From Zhouia amylolytica (GTDB lineage: Bacteria > Bacteroidota > Bacteroidia > Flavobacteriales > Flavobacteriaceae): a DNA stretch of 64,000 nucleotides. Where the stretch lies: the NCBI RefSeq assembly GCF_900116365.1, contig NZ_FPAG01000003.1, positions 186,001 through 250,000 of the forward strand, given 5' to 3'. A program made the translations under genes and the position numbers. Numbering within the stretch: the stretch's first letter is position 1; each line of letters opens with the position of its first letter. The notes beneath the pieces were generated by a model. That model made no database searches, was not told where the DNA came from, and saw nothing but the letters and a program-made list of their open reading frames with translations. Positions 36,377 through 48,165 of the stretch are shown one piece after another.

Positions 36377-36401
36377 AATTATTAACCAAAACTATATAAC
36401 A

Positions 36402-38204
36402 ATGAAAACAGTAAAAAACACAATCCTGACCAGGTTCTTGCTACTTGGCGTACTATTATTTGCCTCCTGTAGCGGAGATGATGCTACTACCGAACCGGAT
36501 GAAATTGTTTCGGAAGACGCTAAGCTGAAATACAGCTATAAGATTCCACCGGGAGGGAATAGCTGGGTTGTGAATGACATTTCTCAAAATGGATCTCTGA
36601 TATCTGATACCGGAATACATAACTGGACTGACCTTAACACCGTGATCAGAACTTTTTTCAGGGTAGAAAGTGCAGGAGAGTTAAAAGTCGGATTAAAAAT
36701 GAAGGTGGCTGAAGGAACTTCAAAAATTAAAGTGACGGTAGGGGGAGAAAGTCAAACCATTACCGTGAACAGTAGCCCTAATTATAAAGATGTAGCCGTA
36801 GGTACATTTAACCTTTCTGATGCAGGGTATCAATATGTTGAAATTCAAGGGGTTGAAAAATCAGCAACTTATATAGCAGATGTAGAAGAAGTATTAATCG
36901 ACGGAGCGGCTACCGCTAGTGGAGTTACGTATGTTCAGGATGAATTTTACTGGGGACGAAGAGGTCCTTCAGTACACTTGAGCTACACGCCTCCTCAGAA
37001 TACAGATATCAAATGGTTCTATAATGAAGTGACCGTGCCTGAAGGGGAAGATGTAGTAGGTTCTTACTTTATGGCTAATGGATTTGGTCAGGGATACTTT
37101 GGTATGCAGGTCAATTCGGATACCGAAAGACGAATTCTTTTTTCCGTTTGGAGTCCTTATGAAACTCAAGATCCTTCTCAAATTCCTGATGATTATAAAA
37201 TTATTTTATTAGGAAAAGGTGAAGGCGTAACTACTGGTGAATTTGGAAATGAAGGATCCGGAGGACAGAGCTATAAGGTTTTTGACTGGCAAGCCGGTAA
37301 TACCTATAAGTTCTTGCTGAAAGGAGAGCCATCGGTAAATAATTCAACAGACTACACCGCTTATTTTTATGCCCCTGAGGAAGGTGCCTGGAAATTGATC
37401 GCCAGTTTCAGAAGACCTTATACAAGTACCTATTTGACCAATCAACATTCGTTCCTGGAGAATTTCAGAACAGAGGCCGGAGTACTTTCAAGAAAAGGCT
37501 TCTATGGCAATCAATGGGTGTACGATACGCAAGATGTATGGCATGAACTAACGGAAGCTAAATTTACTGCCGATGCAACAGCAAGAAAAGGAGCACGCCT
37601 CGATTATGCAGGCGGATCAGATGGCAATAAATTCTTTATGAAAAATTGTGGTTTCTTCAGTGATAATACAACTATTGATAGCTACCACCAGAGAACGGCC
37701 AATGGAGTAAGTCCGAATATAGACTTTTCTCAATTGGAAGTTCCGAGTCTTCCGGAAGAACCTACATTATTGGATAGATCTGGCTGGGTAGTGACCGATT
37801 TTAGCACACAAGAAGACAATGGGGGTGAAGGAGATACCGGAAGAGCCGCAGATATTCTGGATGATGATTTAAACACATTCTGGCATTCTTGCTGGTCTGG
37901 ATGTACAGCTACCCCTCCACACCATATTACAGTTGATATGGGTGAATCAAAGCAAATAGACGGATTTAGATTCTATCAAAGACAAAACCTTTCAAGAACC
38001 GTTAAAGATTTAGAAATTCAGATAAGTGACGACGGATCAACCTGGGAAAGTCTTGGGGAATTCGTATTGCAGAATACAGCTGCAGCAATAGATGTAGATT
38101 TGTCGGAAACTAAAACATTTCGATATTTTAAATTCATAGCAAAAACCGCCCATGATGGTACCGATAATGCCGCCATGGCCGAAATAATACCATTTACGCG
38201 ATAG
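36402..38204 (+). CDS. DUF5077/DUF3472 lipoprotein with C-terminal F5/8-type C (CBM32-like) domain
   Basis: The protein has 600 residues from the ATG at 36402. A longer frame from a TTG at 36345 starts inside the terminator hairpin and is rejected. The lipoprotein signal ends LLFASC (Cys23). The N-terminal part (SWVVNDISQNGSLISDTGIHNWTD...) resembles DUF5077. The middle (GYFGMQVNSDTERRILFSVWSPYETQDPSQIPDDY, GNTYKFLLKGEPS, and FYGNQWVYDTQDVWHELTEAKFTAD) resembles DUF3472. The last about 140 residues are a discoidin/F5-8C domain (GRAADILDDDLNTFWHSCWSG, HHITVDMGESKQIDGFRFYQRQN, FRYFKFIAK), which often binds galactose or GalNAc. It probably binds the glycan at the cell surface; no catalytic activity is established. 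Confidence 0.85.
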   Translation: MKTVKNTILTRFLLLGVLLFASCSGDDATTEPDEIVSEDAKLKYSYKIPPGGNSWVVNDISQNGSLISDTGIHNWTDLNTVIRTFFRVESAGELKVGLKMKVAEGTSKIKVTVGGESQTITVNSSPNYKDVAVGTFNLSDAGYQYVEIQGVEKSATYIADVEEVLIDGAATASGVTYVQDEFYWGRRGPSVHLSYTPPQNTDIKWFYNEVTVPEGEDVVGSYFMANGFGQGYFGMQVNSDTERRILFSVWSPYETQDPSQIPDDYKIILLGKGEGVTTGEFGNEGSGGQSYKVFDWQAGNTYKFLLKGEPSVNNSTDYTAYFYAPEEGAWKLIASFRRPYTSTYLTNQHSFLENFRTEAGVLSRKGFYGNQWVYDTQDVWHELTEAKFTADATARKGARLDYAGGSDGNKFFMKNCGFFSDNTTIDSYHQRTANGVSPNIDFSQLEVPSLPEEPTLLDRSGWVVTDFSTQEDNGGEGDTGRAADILDDDLNTFWHSCWSGCTATPPHHITVDMGESKQIDGFRFYQRQNLSRTVKDLEIQISDDGSTWESLGEFVLQNTAAAIDVDLSETKTFRYFKFIAKTAHDGTDNAAMAEIIPFTR

Positions 38205-38228
38205 TATCAATTAGATGAAATTAAAATC

Positions 38229-38261
38229 AAAGCCGAAGCAGTTCCTGTTTCGGCTTTTTTT
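38229..38261 (+). terminator. Intrinsic terminator after the DUF3472 gene
   Basis: AAAGCCGAA and TTCGGCTTT pair around a loop of about 10 nt, with a T-run behind. Confidence 0.85.
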
Positions 38262-38337
38262 ATGCGTTATTTTTTTAAAAAGAAACGAATCGTAAGTTAT
38301 ATATTTTCAATACTCCTCTTTTTTAAGTAATTATTGA

Positions 38338-38345
38338 TATATTAG
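38338..38345 (+). promoter_or_regulatory. Candidate -7 element (TATATTAG) of the sulfatase operon
   Basis: TATATTAG is identical to the -7 element of the third susC promoter. Upstream, AAAAAGAAACGAAT (38277-38290) is a weak partial match to the operator motif, 48 nt away instead of 42. No good -33 element is seen. Confidence 0.4.
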
Positions 38346-38421
38346 CAATGAGCTTATAAATTTTGTAAAAAAACTAACTTTTATTAAGATGGGTGTAAAA
38401 ATTGATAGCAAATATGTTCCG

Positions 38422-40008
38422 ATGAAAAAATGCATATTTCAATTAAAAGCAATGAGTAGTGTATTACTGTTATTATTGCTTTTTACGGCATGTAAAGACC
38501 AACCTAAAGAAGAGTCCGTGACGGAATTAAATTCAAGTAAACCGAATATTATATATATCCTTGCCGACGATCTTGGATATGGTGAACTTGGTGCCTATGG
38601 ACAAGAAAAAATAGAAACTCCTAATATCGATGCGTTGGCAAAAGAAGGTATGACTTTTACCCAGCATTACACCAGTGCTCCGGTATGTGCTCCGGCAAGA
38701 TGTATGTTATTAACCGGAAAACATTCAGGACGTGCCTTTGTTCGTGGAAATCATGAATGGGGCGAAAGAGGTAAAGTTTGGGATTACCGTGAAATGGCAA
38801 AAGATTCTACCCTCGAAGGACAGCTGCCTATGCCCGATGGTACTATAACCTTTGCTAAAAAATTACAGGAGTCAGGGTATAAAACGTCAATGTATGGAAA
38901 ATGGGGACTGGGAGCACCTCATACCAATTCAATTCCTACTAAAATGGGATTCGATGAATTCTTTGGATATAATTGCCAAAGACAGGCTCATACCTATTAT
39001 CCGTTATTCCTCTATAAAAATGAAAAACGTGTACACCTGAAAAATGATACGATTGCACCTAATACACGTTTAGCAAAAGGAGCAGATCCTTATGATATGG
39101 AGAGCTACAAAGATTTTAATCTGAATGATTATAGCCCGGACTTAATGTTTGATGAAATGACCTCTTTTGTAGAGAGAAACAAAGAAAATCCATTCTTTAT
39201 TTACTGGGCATCACCAATTCCTCATGCTCCTTTACAAGCCCCTCAGCGTTGGGTGGACTACTACGTGAAAAAGTTTGGGGATGAAGAACCGTACTTAGGT
39301 AACAGAGGGTATTTTCCAAATAGATACCCGCATGCTACTTATGCAGCAATGATATCTTACCTCGACGAAAATATCGGAAAATTGGTGCAAAAATTAAAAG
39401 ATGAAGGGATTTATGAAAATACCCTGATTGTATTTACCTCCGATAATGGTCCTACCTATAATGGAGGTGTGGATCCGGAATTTTTCGATAGCGCTAAACC
39501 TTTTAAATCTACCTATGGATATGGTAAAGGTTTTGTGAACGAAGGAGGAATAAGAGTACCTATGATTGCTAGCTGGCCGGGTAAAATAAAAACTGGTAGT
39601 AAAACAGATCACGTTTCTGCACATTATGATATGTTTGCTACCCTATCTGATCTGGTAGGGTATGAGAATACTGAAAATGACGGGGTAAGCTTTTTACCGA
39701 CACTGTTAGGGCAGGATAACCAGGAAGAACACGAATTTATGTATTGGGAATTCCCTTTATATGATGGTCAGATCGCTATAAGAATGGGAGATTGGAAAGT
39801 GATCCGAAAGAATATAAAAAACCCTAAAAAAGAACCGACACTCGAGCTTTACAACCTGAGTACCGACCCGACAGAGTCTAATAACGTGGCTGATCAACAT
39901 CCGGACATCCTGGAAAAAGCAGCTAAGATTCTAAAAGAACAACATACGACTCCAGAGGTAGATCGTTTTAAAATTCCAATGTTAGAAAAAGGACTTTTAG
40001 CCGAATAA
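38422..40008 (+). CDS. Type I sulfatase (S1 family) lipoprotein
   Basis: The protein has 528 residues from the ATG at 38422, which gives a clean lipoprotein signal (LLLLFTAC, Cys24). An ATG at 38389 adds 11 residues before it. PNIIYILADDLGYGELGAYGQ supplies the metal-binding Asp pair. CAPARCMLLTG is the C-x-P-x-R sulfatase signature; its Cys (codon 38686-38688) must be turned into formylglycine by a maturase not encoded here. SMYGKWGLG, IPHAPLQ and FTSDNGPTYNGG are further conserved blocks. It should remove sulfate esters from the target glycan at the cell surface or in the periplasm. The subfamily and sulfate position cannot be fixed. First gene of a sulfatase-GH20-GH2 operon. Confidence 0.92.
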   Translation: MKKCIFQLKAMSSVLLLLLLFTACKDQPKEESVTELNSSKPNIIYILADDLGYGELGAYGQEKIETPNIDALAKEGMTFTQHYTSAPVCAPARCMLLTGKHSGRAFVRGNHEWGERGKVWDYREMAKDSTLEGQLPMPDGTITFAKKLQESGYKTSMYGKWGLGAPHTNSIPTKMGFDEFFGYNCQRQAHTYYPLFLYKNEKRVHLKNDTIAPNTRLAKGADPYDMESYKDFNLNDYSPDLMFDEMTSFVERNKENPFFIYWASPIPHAPLQAPQRWVDYYVKKFGDEEPYLGNRGYFPNRYPHATYAAMISYLDENIGKLVQKLKDEGIYENTLIVFTSDNGPTYNGGVDPEFFDSAKPFKSTYGYGKGFVNEGGIRVPMIASWPGKIKTGSKTDHVSAHYDMFATLSDLVGYENTENDGVSFLPTLLGQDNQEEHEFMYWEFPLYDGQIAIRMGDWKVIRKNIKNPKKEPTLELYNLSTDPTESNNVADQHPDILEKAAKILKEQHTTPEVDRFKIPMLEKGLLAE

Positions 40009-40032
40009 AAACTCTTATTAAGTATAGATATA

Positions 40033-41640
40033 ATGAAATTAGTAAATAATTTATTGGCTTGTGTTTTGGTACTCTTTACAGTTACTTTACATGCGCAACA
40101 CACCAGAGTAATACCACAACCCTTAAAGGTTGAATCAAAAGAAGGTAGTTACACCATAACACCAAAGGTTAAAATTATAGCCGATAAAAATGATTATAAT
40201 GCGCAATTCCTTAAAGAACTCCTTGAAGAAGAATATCAGTTAGATCTAAAAATAGCTGGTAAAGGAAAAAAGGGAATTATACTGAAGCTCGATACTGCAC
40301 TTTCAAATGAATTAGGTGAAGAAGGGTATACCCTGGAGGTGTTAAAAAATAAAATCGAAATTAAAGCGCCTAATACAACAGGGGTGTTTTATGGTATTCA
40401 GACCTTAAGACAACTCATTAAGAACAATGGTGAGGTCGCCGCAGTGAGTATTACAGATAATCCGCGATTTGCATGGCGCGCATTCATGCTCGATGAAGCC
40501 AGGTATTTTAAAGGAAAAGAACAGGTCAAAAAATTACTCGATCAGATGGCTTTGCTTAAAATGAATGTGTTTCACTGGCATTTAACCGACGATCAGGGTT
40601 GGAGAATTGAAATTAAAAAATATCCAAAACTTACCGAAGTGGGAGGGTTTAGATCCAATACCCAAATTGGAGGTTGGAACAGTGAGAAAAGATCTGGAGA
40701 ACCACATGGAGGGTATTATACCCAGGACGAAATCAAGGAAATTATTGAATATGCCGCAGCCCGACATATAAAAGTAGTGCCTGAAATAGAAATGCCCGGA
40801 CATGCCTCAGCGGCCATAGCTGCTTATCCATGGTTAGGGACCATCGGAGAATTAAAAGAGGTGCCGGTAGTGTTTGGGAAACTTCCGGATTCATATAATG
40901 TAGCCGACCCTAAAGTATTTCAGTTTTTAGAAGATGTGCTTCTTGAAGTCATGAACCTGTTTCCTGAAAAAACGATCCATATTGGTGGCGATGAGGTAAA
41001 GTTTGATGCATGGAAAGAAAGTGAGTTTGTACAGAACTTCATGAAAGAAAATAAATTAAACACGCCAACCGATCTTCAAATATTCTTTACCAATAAGATT
41101 TCTAACTTCCTGGATAAATATGATCATCGAATGATGGGGTGGAATGAAGTTCTGGGAGGAAATGTTCATGAATGGCAAAAGAAAGAAGATATGGAGACTA
41201 AAGAAGAATTGGCTCAAAGTACAATAGTGCATTTTTGGAAGGGAAACCTCGATATGGTTACCGATGCTGTGAACAGAGGTTATGATATCGTAAACTCCTA
41301 TCATGTGTTCACATACCTGGATTATAACTACGGGTATACGCCAATTGAAAATTCCTATAGTTTCGATCCGGTTCCCGAAGGCTTAGATGCAAAGTACCAC
41401 GAGAAAGTACTTGGCCTGGGATGCCAGATGTGGAGTGAATGGATTCCAACCGTTCAGGATATGGATCGAATGGTGTTTCCTAGATTAGCTGCCTATGCTG
41501 AAGTCGGGTGGACAGCCAAAGACAGAAAAAATTTCGATGTGTTTATTGAAAATTTAAATCCTATCTTGGATCACTGGGAAAAGAAAGGCATCAAATATGC
41601 TGATAAATTTAGAAAAGCAGATTTTAAAGAAGTAAAATAA
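40033..41640 (+). CDS. GH20 beta-N-acetylhexosaminidase
   Basis: The protein has 535 residues with a signal peptide (MKLVNNLLACVLVLFTVTLHAQ). An N-terminal GH20b domain (VIPQPLKVESKEGSYTIT...TGVFYGIQTLRQL) precedes the catalytic barrel. NVFHWHLTDDQGWRIEIKKYPKLTEVG and IEMPGHASAAIAAYP are family signatures, and HIGGDEVKFDAW holds the catalytic Asp320-Glu321 pair. GH20 enzymes remove terminal beta-GlcNAc or beta-GalNAc by substrate-assisted catalysis. It lies 24 nt after the sulfatase gene, so desulfated chain ends are probably its substrate. Periplasmic or surface location is likely. Confidence 0.95.
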   Translation: MKLVNNLLACVLVLFTVTLHAQHTRVIPQPLKVESKEGSYTITPKVKIIADKNDYNAQFLKELLEEEYQLDLKIAGKGKKGIILKLDTALSNELGEEGYTLEVLKNKIEIKAPNTTGVFYGIQTLRQLIKNNGEVAAVSITDNPRFAWRAFMLDEARYFKGKEQVKKLLDQMALLKMNVFHWHLTDDQGWRIEIKKYPKLTEVGGFRSNTQIGGWNSEKRSGEPHGGYYTQDEIKEIIEYAAARHIKVVPEIEMPGHASAAIAAYPWLGTIGELKEVPVVFGKLPDSYNVADPKVFQFLEDVLLEVMNLFPEKTIHIGGDEVKFDAWKESEFVQNFMKENKLNTPTDLQIFFTNKISNFLDKYDHRMMGWNEVLGGNVHEWQKKEDMETKEELAQSTIVHFWKGNLDMVTDAVNRGYDIVNSYHVFTYLDYNYGYTPIENSYSFDPVPEGLDAKYHEKVLGLGCQMWSEWIPTVQDMDRMVFPRLAAYAEVGWTAKDRKNFDVFIENLNPILDHWEKKGIKYADKFRKADFKEVK

Positions 41641-41650
41641 CAAGAATTAA

Positions 41651-45019
<3,369 letters not shown>

Positions 45020-45042
45020 CATAAAGATTTAATAGAATCTAT

Positions 45043-45078
45043 AACGGGAGTATATTCATATACTCCCGTTTTTTTTTT
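45043..45078 (+). terminator. Intrinsic terminator at the right end of the glycan locus
   Basis: A 12-bp perfect stem (AACGGGAGTATA / TATACTCCCGTT) with loop TTCA is followed by a long T-run. It closes the sulfatase operon. Confidence 0.9.
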
Positions 45079-45267
45079 GATCCATGTAGAATGATATTTA
45101 TCATGGTAAAATAAATAGATATCATTGAAATTTATAGTCCCTAATAAATACTAAAGTTGTGAAGCAAAATTAAATAGCCATCATTTCTGATAAGAGGGAA
45201 TGATTGAAGCTGTTTTAAGAAACGCTAAACGGAAACAATTTGGTCGTTAAACTTAAACTTTAAAGAA

Positions 45268-45699
45268 ATGAAAAACGAAGTTCCAGTATCAAAAATAATG
45301 TCAACTAACCTGGTGAATTTAAATCTTGATGATAGCTTGTACAAGGCAGAAGAACTTTTCAAGAAGAATCAAATCAGGCACCTTCCCGTAATAAAAGGTA
45401 AGAAATTGGTAGGAATTTTGAGCTATACGGATTTATTGAGACTGAGCTATGTCGATAGTATAGATGATAATCTCGATGCCGATAATTTTGTTTATGATAC
45501 CTTGTCAGTAAAGCAAGTAATGATGGGAAAACCAGTATTTGTATCAACTGATACTTCGATCAGAGAAGTCTCTAAAATTCTTTCAGAAAGAGAATTTCAT
45601 GCCCTTCCGGTAGTGGATCAACATAAAAATTTAGTGGGAATTATAACAACCACTGATCTTATAAAATATTACCATAGCCTGTTATACGAACAAGAGTAA
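45268..45699 (+). CDS. CBS-domain pair protein
   Basis: The protein has 143 residues and consists of two CBS motifs. The first is VSKIMSTNLVNLNLDDSLYKAEELFKKNQIRHLPVIKGKKLVGILSYTDLLRL. The second is VKQVMMGKPVFVSTDTSIREVSKILSEREFHALPVVDQHKNLVGIITTTDLIKYY. Stand-alone CBS pairs bind adenosine nucleotides and act as energy or redox sensors; the partner is unknown. It is a single-gene unit between the glycan locus and the convergent reductase gene. Confidence 0.9.
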   Translation: MKNEVPVSKIMSTNLVNLNLDDSLYKAEELFKKNQIRHLPVIKGKKLVGILSYTDLLRLSYVDSIDDNLDADNFVYDTLSVKQVMMGKPVFVSTDTSIREVSKILSEREFHALPVVDQHKNLVGIITTTDLIKYYHSLLYEQE

Positions 45700-45710
45700 T
45701 CCAAGCAGAT

Positions 45711-46688
45711 TTATACCTCTGAATGTTGCTTGCTGATAATGTGGTTTAAGATCATTTGGGCATGTATACGGGAGTTTTCAATAAACCATAGGTGTGTGTC
45801 CATTCCACCACAAATAACACCTGCCAAATAGAGGTTGTTGATGTTGGTCTCCATGGTCTCTTCATTATATTGAGGGTAGAATTTACCATCATCAGACAAT
45901 TGGACTCCTATTTTTTCTAAAAACTTAAAATTGGGCTTGTAACCCGTTAAGGCAATGACATAATCATTAGGGATAGAAACAATACCCCGGTTGGTATTAA
46001 GAACGATTTCTGAATCTTTGATTTCCTGTACCTCCGTATTGTAATACGCCTTGATGCTTCCTTCCGCAATACGATTTTCAATATCCGGTTTTACCCAATA
46101 TTTCACACGCCTGCCAATTTCAGGACCGCGTATGAGCATCGTTACATCAGCTCCTTTTCGATAACACTCAAGAGCAGCATCTACAGCTGAGTTGCTGGCA
46201 CCAATAACCGCCACTTTTTGCATGGCGTAAAAATGAGGGTCTTTGTAATAATGAGAAACCTTAGGAAGATCTTCCCCAGGTACATTGAGGAGGTTTGGAA
46301 TGTCGTAAAAACCAGTAGCGACAATAGCATATTCCGATTGATAGGATGTCTTGTCGGTAGTTATGGTGAAAGTGTTGTTATGTTTGGCGACCTCCGTAAC
46401 CTTTTCAAAAAGATGAATGTTTAATTCATTGGAAGTGACGATACGTCGGTAGTATTCTAAAGCCTCATCTCTTTTTGGTTTAGCCTCCTTACTAATAAAA
46501 GGAACTCCACCAATTTCCAGTTTCTCCGATGAAGAGAAAAACTGCATATTAATAGGGTAGTTGAATAAGGAATTTACGATAGGGCCTTTCTCTATGATTA
46601 AATAGTTAAGGCCCTTTTTTTTAGCTTCTAAAGCACATGCAATTCCAATAGGACCACCGCCAATAATGATGAGGTCTAAATGCTTCAT
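45711..46688 (-). CDS. ypdA: YpdA-family FAD/NAD(P)-dependent oxidoreductase (putative bacillithiol disulfide reductase)
   Basis: The protein has 325 residues. The N-terminal LDLIIIGGGPIGIACALEAKKKG is an FAD-binding Rossmann motif, and KVAVIGASNSAVDAALECYRKGADV is a second, NADPH-binding one. INMQFFSSSEKLEIGGVPF and the C-terminal LYLAGVICGGMDTHLWFIENSRIHA are typical of the YpdA group. Members are thought to reduce bacillithiol disulfide in species that make bacillithiol; whether this organism does cannot be told here. The start codon overlaps the rpe stop (TAATG), so translation is coupled. Confidence 0.88.
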   Translation of the reverse strand: MKHLDLIIIGGGPIGIACALEAKKKGLNYLIIEKGPIVNSLFNYPINMQFFSSSEKLEIGGVPFISKEAKPKRDEALEYYRRIVTSNELNIHLFEKVTEVAKHNNTFTITTDKTSYQSEYAIVATGFYDIPNLLNVPGEDLPKVSHYYKDPHFYAMQKVAVIGASNSAVDAALECYRKGADVTMLIRGPEIGRRVKYWVKPDIENRIAEGSIKAYYNTEVQEIKDSEIVLNTNRGIVSIPNDYVIALTGYKPNFKFLEKIGVQLSDDGKFYPQYNEETMETNINNLYLAGVICGGMDTHLWFIENSRIHAQMILNHIISKQHSEV

Positions 46689-47347
46689 TAAGAAATAACT
46701 TCTTTTAATTCTTTTATCGTCTTAATCTGATCTTCACTGCTAAAAACAAAGTTTCCTGCAACTAAAACATCAGCTCCGGCATCGATAAGATCTTTTGCAT
46801 TGTTGGCATTAACACCACCATCGATTTCGATGAGTGTAGATGCATTTTTCTCTTTGATGAGCGCTTTCAGTTGTTTTACCTTGTTGTAAGTGTTCTCGAT
46901 GAACTTTTGTCCCCCAAATCCCGGATTCACACTCATGATGATCACGAGGTCAATGTCTTGAATGATATCTGCTAATACAGATACGTTGGTGTGTGGGTTA
47001 AGTGCTACTCCCGCTTTCATGCCCTCGGCTTTGATGGCCTGCATGGTTCTGTGTAAGTGATTACAGGCTTCGAAATGTACCGTTAGGTTCGCTGTACCAA
47101 GATCAGCAAATGCCTTGATATAACGATCTGGGTCTACAATCATTAAATGCACATCCAAAGGCTTTTTAGCATGTTTGTTGATTGCATCAAGTACAGGCAT
47201 TCCAAATGAGATATTAGGAACAAAAACACCATCCATAATATCGATGTGAAACCAATCAGCATCACTCTGGTTAACCATCTCAATATCTCTTTGAAGATTG
47301 GCAAAATCTGCCGCTAATAATGAAGGGGCTACTAATTTGTCGTTCAT
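46688..47347 (-). CDS. rpe: Ribulose-phosphate 3-epimerase
   Basis: The protein has 219 residues from the ATG at 47347, the normal Rpe length. A longer frame to 47371 adds eight poorly conserved residues. LVAPSLLAADFANLQRDI, FHIDIMDGVFVPNISFGMPV, DVHLMIVDP, VNPGFGGQKFIE and IDGGVNANNAKDLIDAGADVLVAGNFVF are the TIM-barrel active-site blocks, including the catalytic Asp residues and metal ligands. It interconverts ribulose-5-P and xylulose-5-P in the pentose phosphate pathway. It overlaps the ypdA-like gene by one base. Confidence 0.95.
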   Translation of the reverse strand: MNDKLVAPSLLAADFANLQRDIEMVNQSDADWFHIDIMDGVFVPNISFGMPVLDAINKHAKKPLDVHLMIVDPDRYIKAFADLGTANLTVHFEACNHLHRTMQAIKAEGMKAGVALNPHTNVSVLADIIQDIDLVIIMSVNPGFGGQKFIENTYNKVKQLKALIKEKNASTLIEIDGGVNANNAKDLIDAGADVLVAGNFVFSSEDQIKTIKELKEVIS

Positions 47348-47502
47348 TGTGTGTCGTTTATGATGCTGCAAAAATAATTATTTATAAAGAAACACAACGA
47401 ATGATTAAGAAAGGTTTATTACTTATTGACGATTCAGGGTCAATTTGAAGGAAGGAACCACGAGGGAGCAACCTGAAAGGAGCTTTTTAGCCGCCATGTT
47501 TA

Positions 47503-47525
47503 AAATGATATAAATTATATCATTT
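47503..47525. repeat. AT-rich perfect palindrome
   Basis: The arms AAATGATATAA and TTATATCATTT (11 bp) flank a single A. It could be a protein-binding site or a hairpin; function unknown. Confidence 0.5.
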
Positions 47526-47761
47526 CCTTTCTTCCGAGAACTTTTTACTTCACAATTTCCTGTGGTTTAAGCCATACTTTAGGCATAGATACGGTATGGT
47601 TAAAGTATGGATAGAGTATGAGCAGGTATAGATTGGTTTATAACTGTATAAATTGTATCCGGTATGTAAGAAAAAAAAGGGGCAACCTCAAAAGTTGTTT
47701 CTTGAAGAAAATGATTTAGCATACTTCCACCTGTCATTCCACACCCATTGTCATTCCGAAT

Positions 47762-47797
47762 CCAATGTCATTCCGCATTTATTGCGGAATCCATTCT
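47762..47797. repeat. REP-like palindromic repeat, copy 1
   Basis: A 36-bp unit with stem ATTCCGCA / TGCGGAAT and loop TTTAT is flanked by CCAATGTC and CCATTCT. It is identical to 47850-47885; similarity continues for another 30 bp or so. Confidence 0.8.
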
Positions 47798-47849
47798 CCT
47801 CCGAACACTCTCACCCCAATATTATTCAGCACCCAATATCATTCAGCAC

Positions 47850-47885
47850 CCAATGTCATTCCGCATTTATTGCGGAATCCATTCT
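47850..47885. repeat. REP-like palindromic repeat, copy 2
   Basis: This is the second identical 36-bp copy, 88 bp after the first. Partial units (CAATATCATTC-) lie on both sides. Confidence 0.8.
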
Positions 47886-48040
47886 GCTCCGAAGGTTCTC
47901 ACTCCCAATATCATTCCGCACGCTATGTCGTTCCGCATGTACAGCGAATGAATAGGCATAGATAGGTATTTTAACTGTATAAATGGAATCCGCTATGTAA
48001 GACAATAAAAGGTAGTGTGAGAGAATGCCTGTTTGTAAAT

Positions 48041-48069
48041 AAAAAAAACTCCGGTAATCAGCCGGAGTT
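48041..48069 (-). terminator. Intrinsic terminator of the sigma factor gene
   Basis: AACTCCGG and CCGGAGTT pair around a 7-nt loop. On the minus strand a run of eight Ts follows, about 100 nt after the rpoD stop. Confidence 0.85.
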
Positions 48070-48165
48070 CATTCATCAATCAAAAAACGAACAGTTATCC
48101 CGTTATATCGGAACTGTTGTACTACAAAAATAGTGAATTTTGAGTAAAATCACTACTTTATTAAC

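Larger units (their letters stand above)
47372..48045. repeat. Repeat-rich intergenic region without genes
   Basis: About 670 nt hold no supported gene. Contents: an AT palindrome (47503-47525), a cluster of GTATGG-like direct repeats (about 47594-47640), two imperfect direct repeats of about 55 nt (about 47624-47680 and 47953-48012), and between them short palindromic repeats with the core ATTCCGCA-TTTAT-TGCGGAAT. Several open frames here are translations of the repeats and have no protein-like pattern. Confidence 0.75.

Noticed and set aside
36345-36401. TTG-initiated N-terminal extension of the DUF3472 gene
   Set aside because: It starts inside a terminator hairpin, and the ATG at 36402 gives a proper lipoprotein signal.
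38277-38290. Operator motif before the sulfatase operon
   Set aside because: Only about 10 of 18 positions match and the spacing differs from the two susC promoters; kept as a remark, not as a called operator.
47653-47965. Three overlapping open frames in the intergenic repeats
   Set aside because: They translate the REP-like repeats in several frames (repeated CHSAFIAESI-like strings), have no protein-like composition and no start context.
47503-47990. Possible CRISPR array
   Set aside because: Repeats are palindromic, irregularly spaced and only two are identical; there are no unique spacers of constant length and no cas genes.
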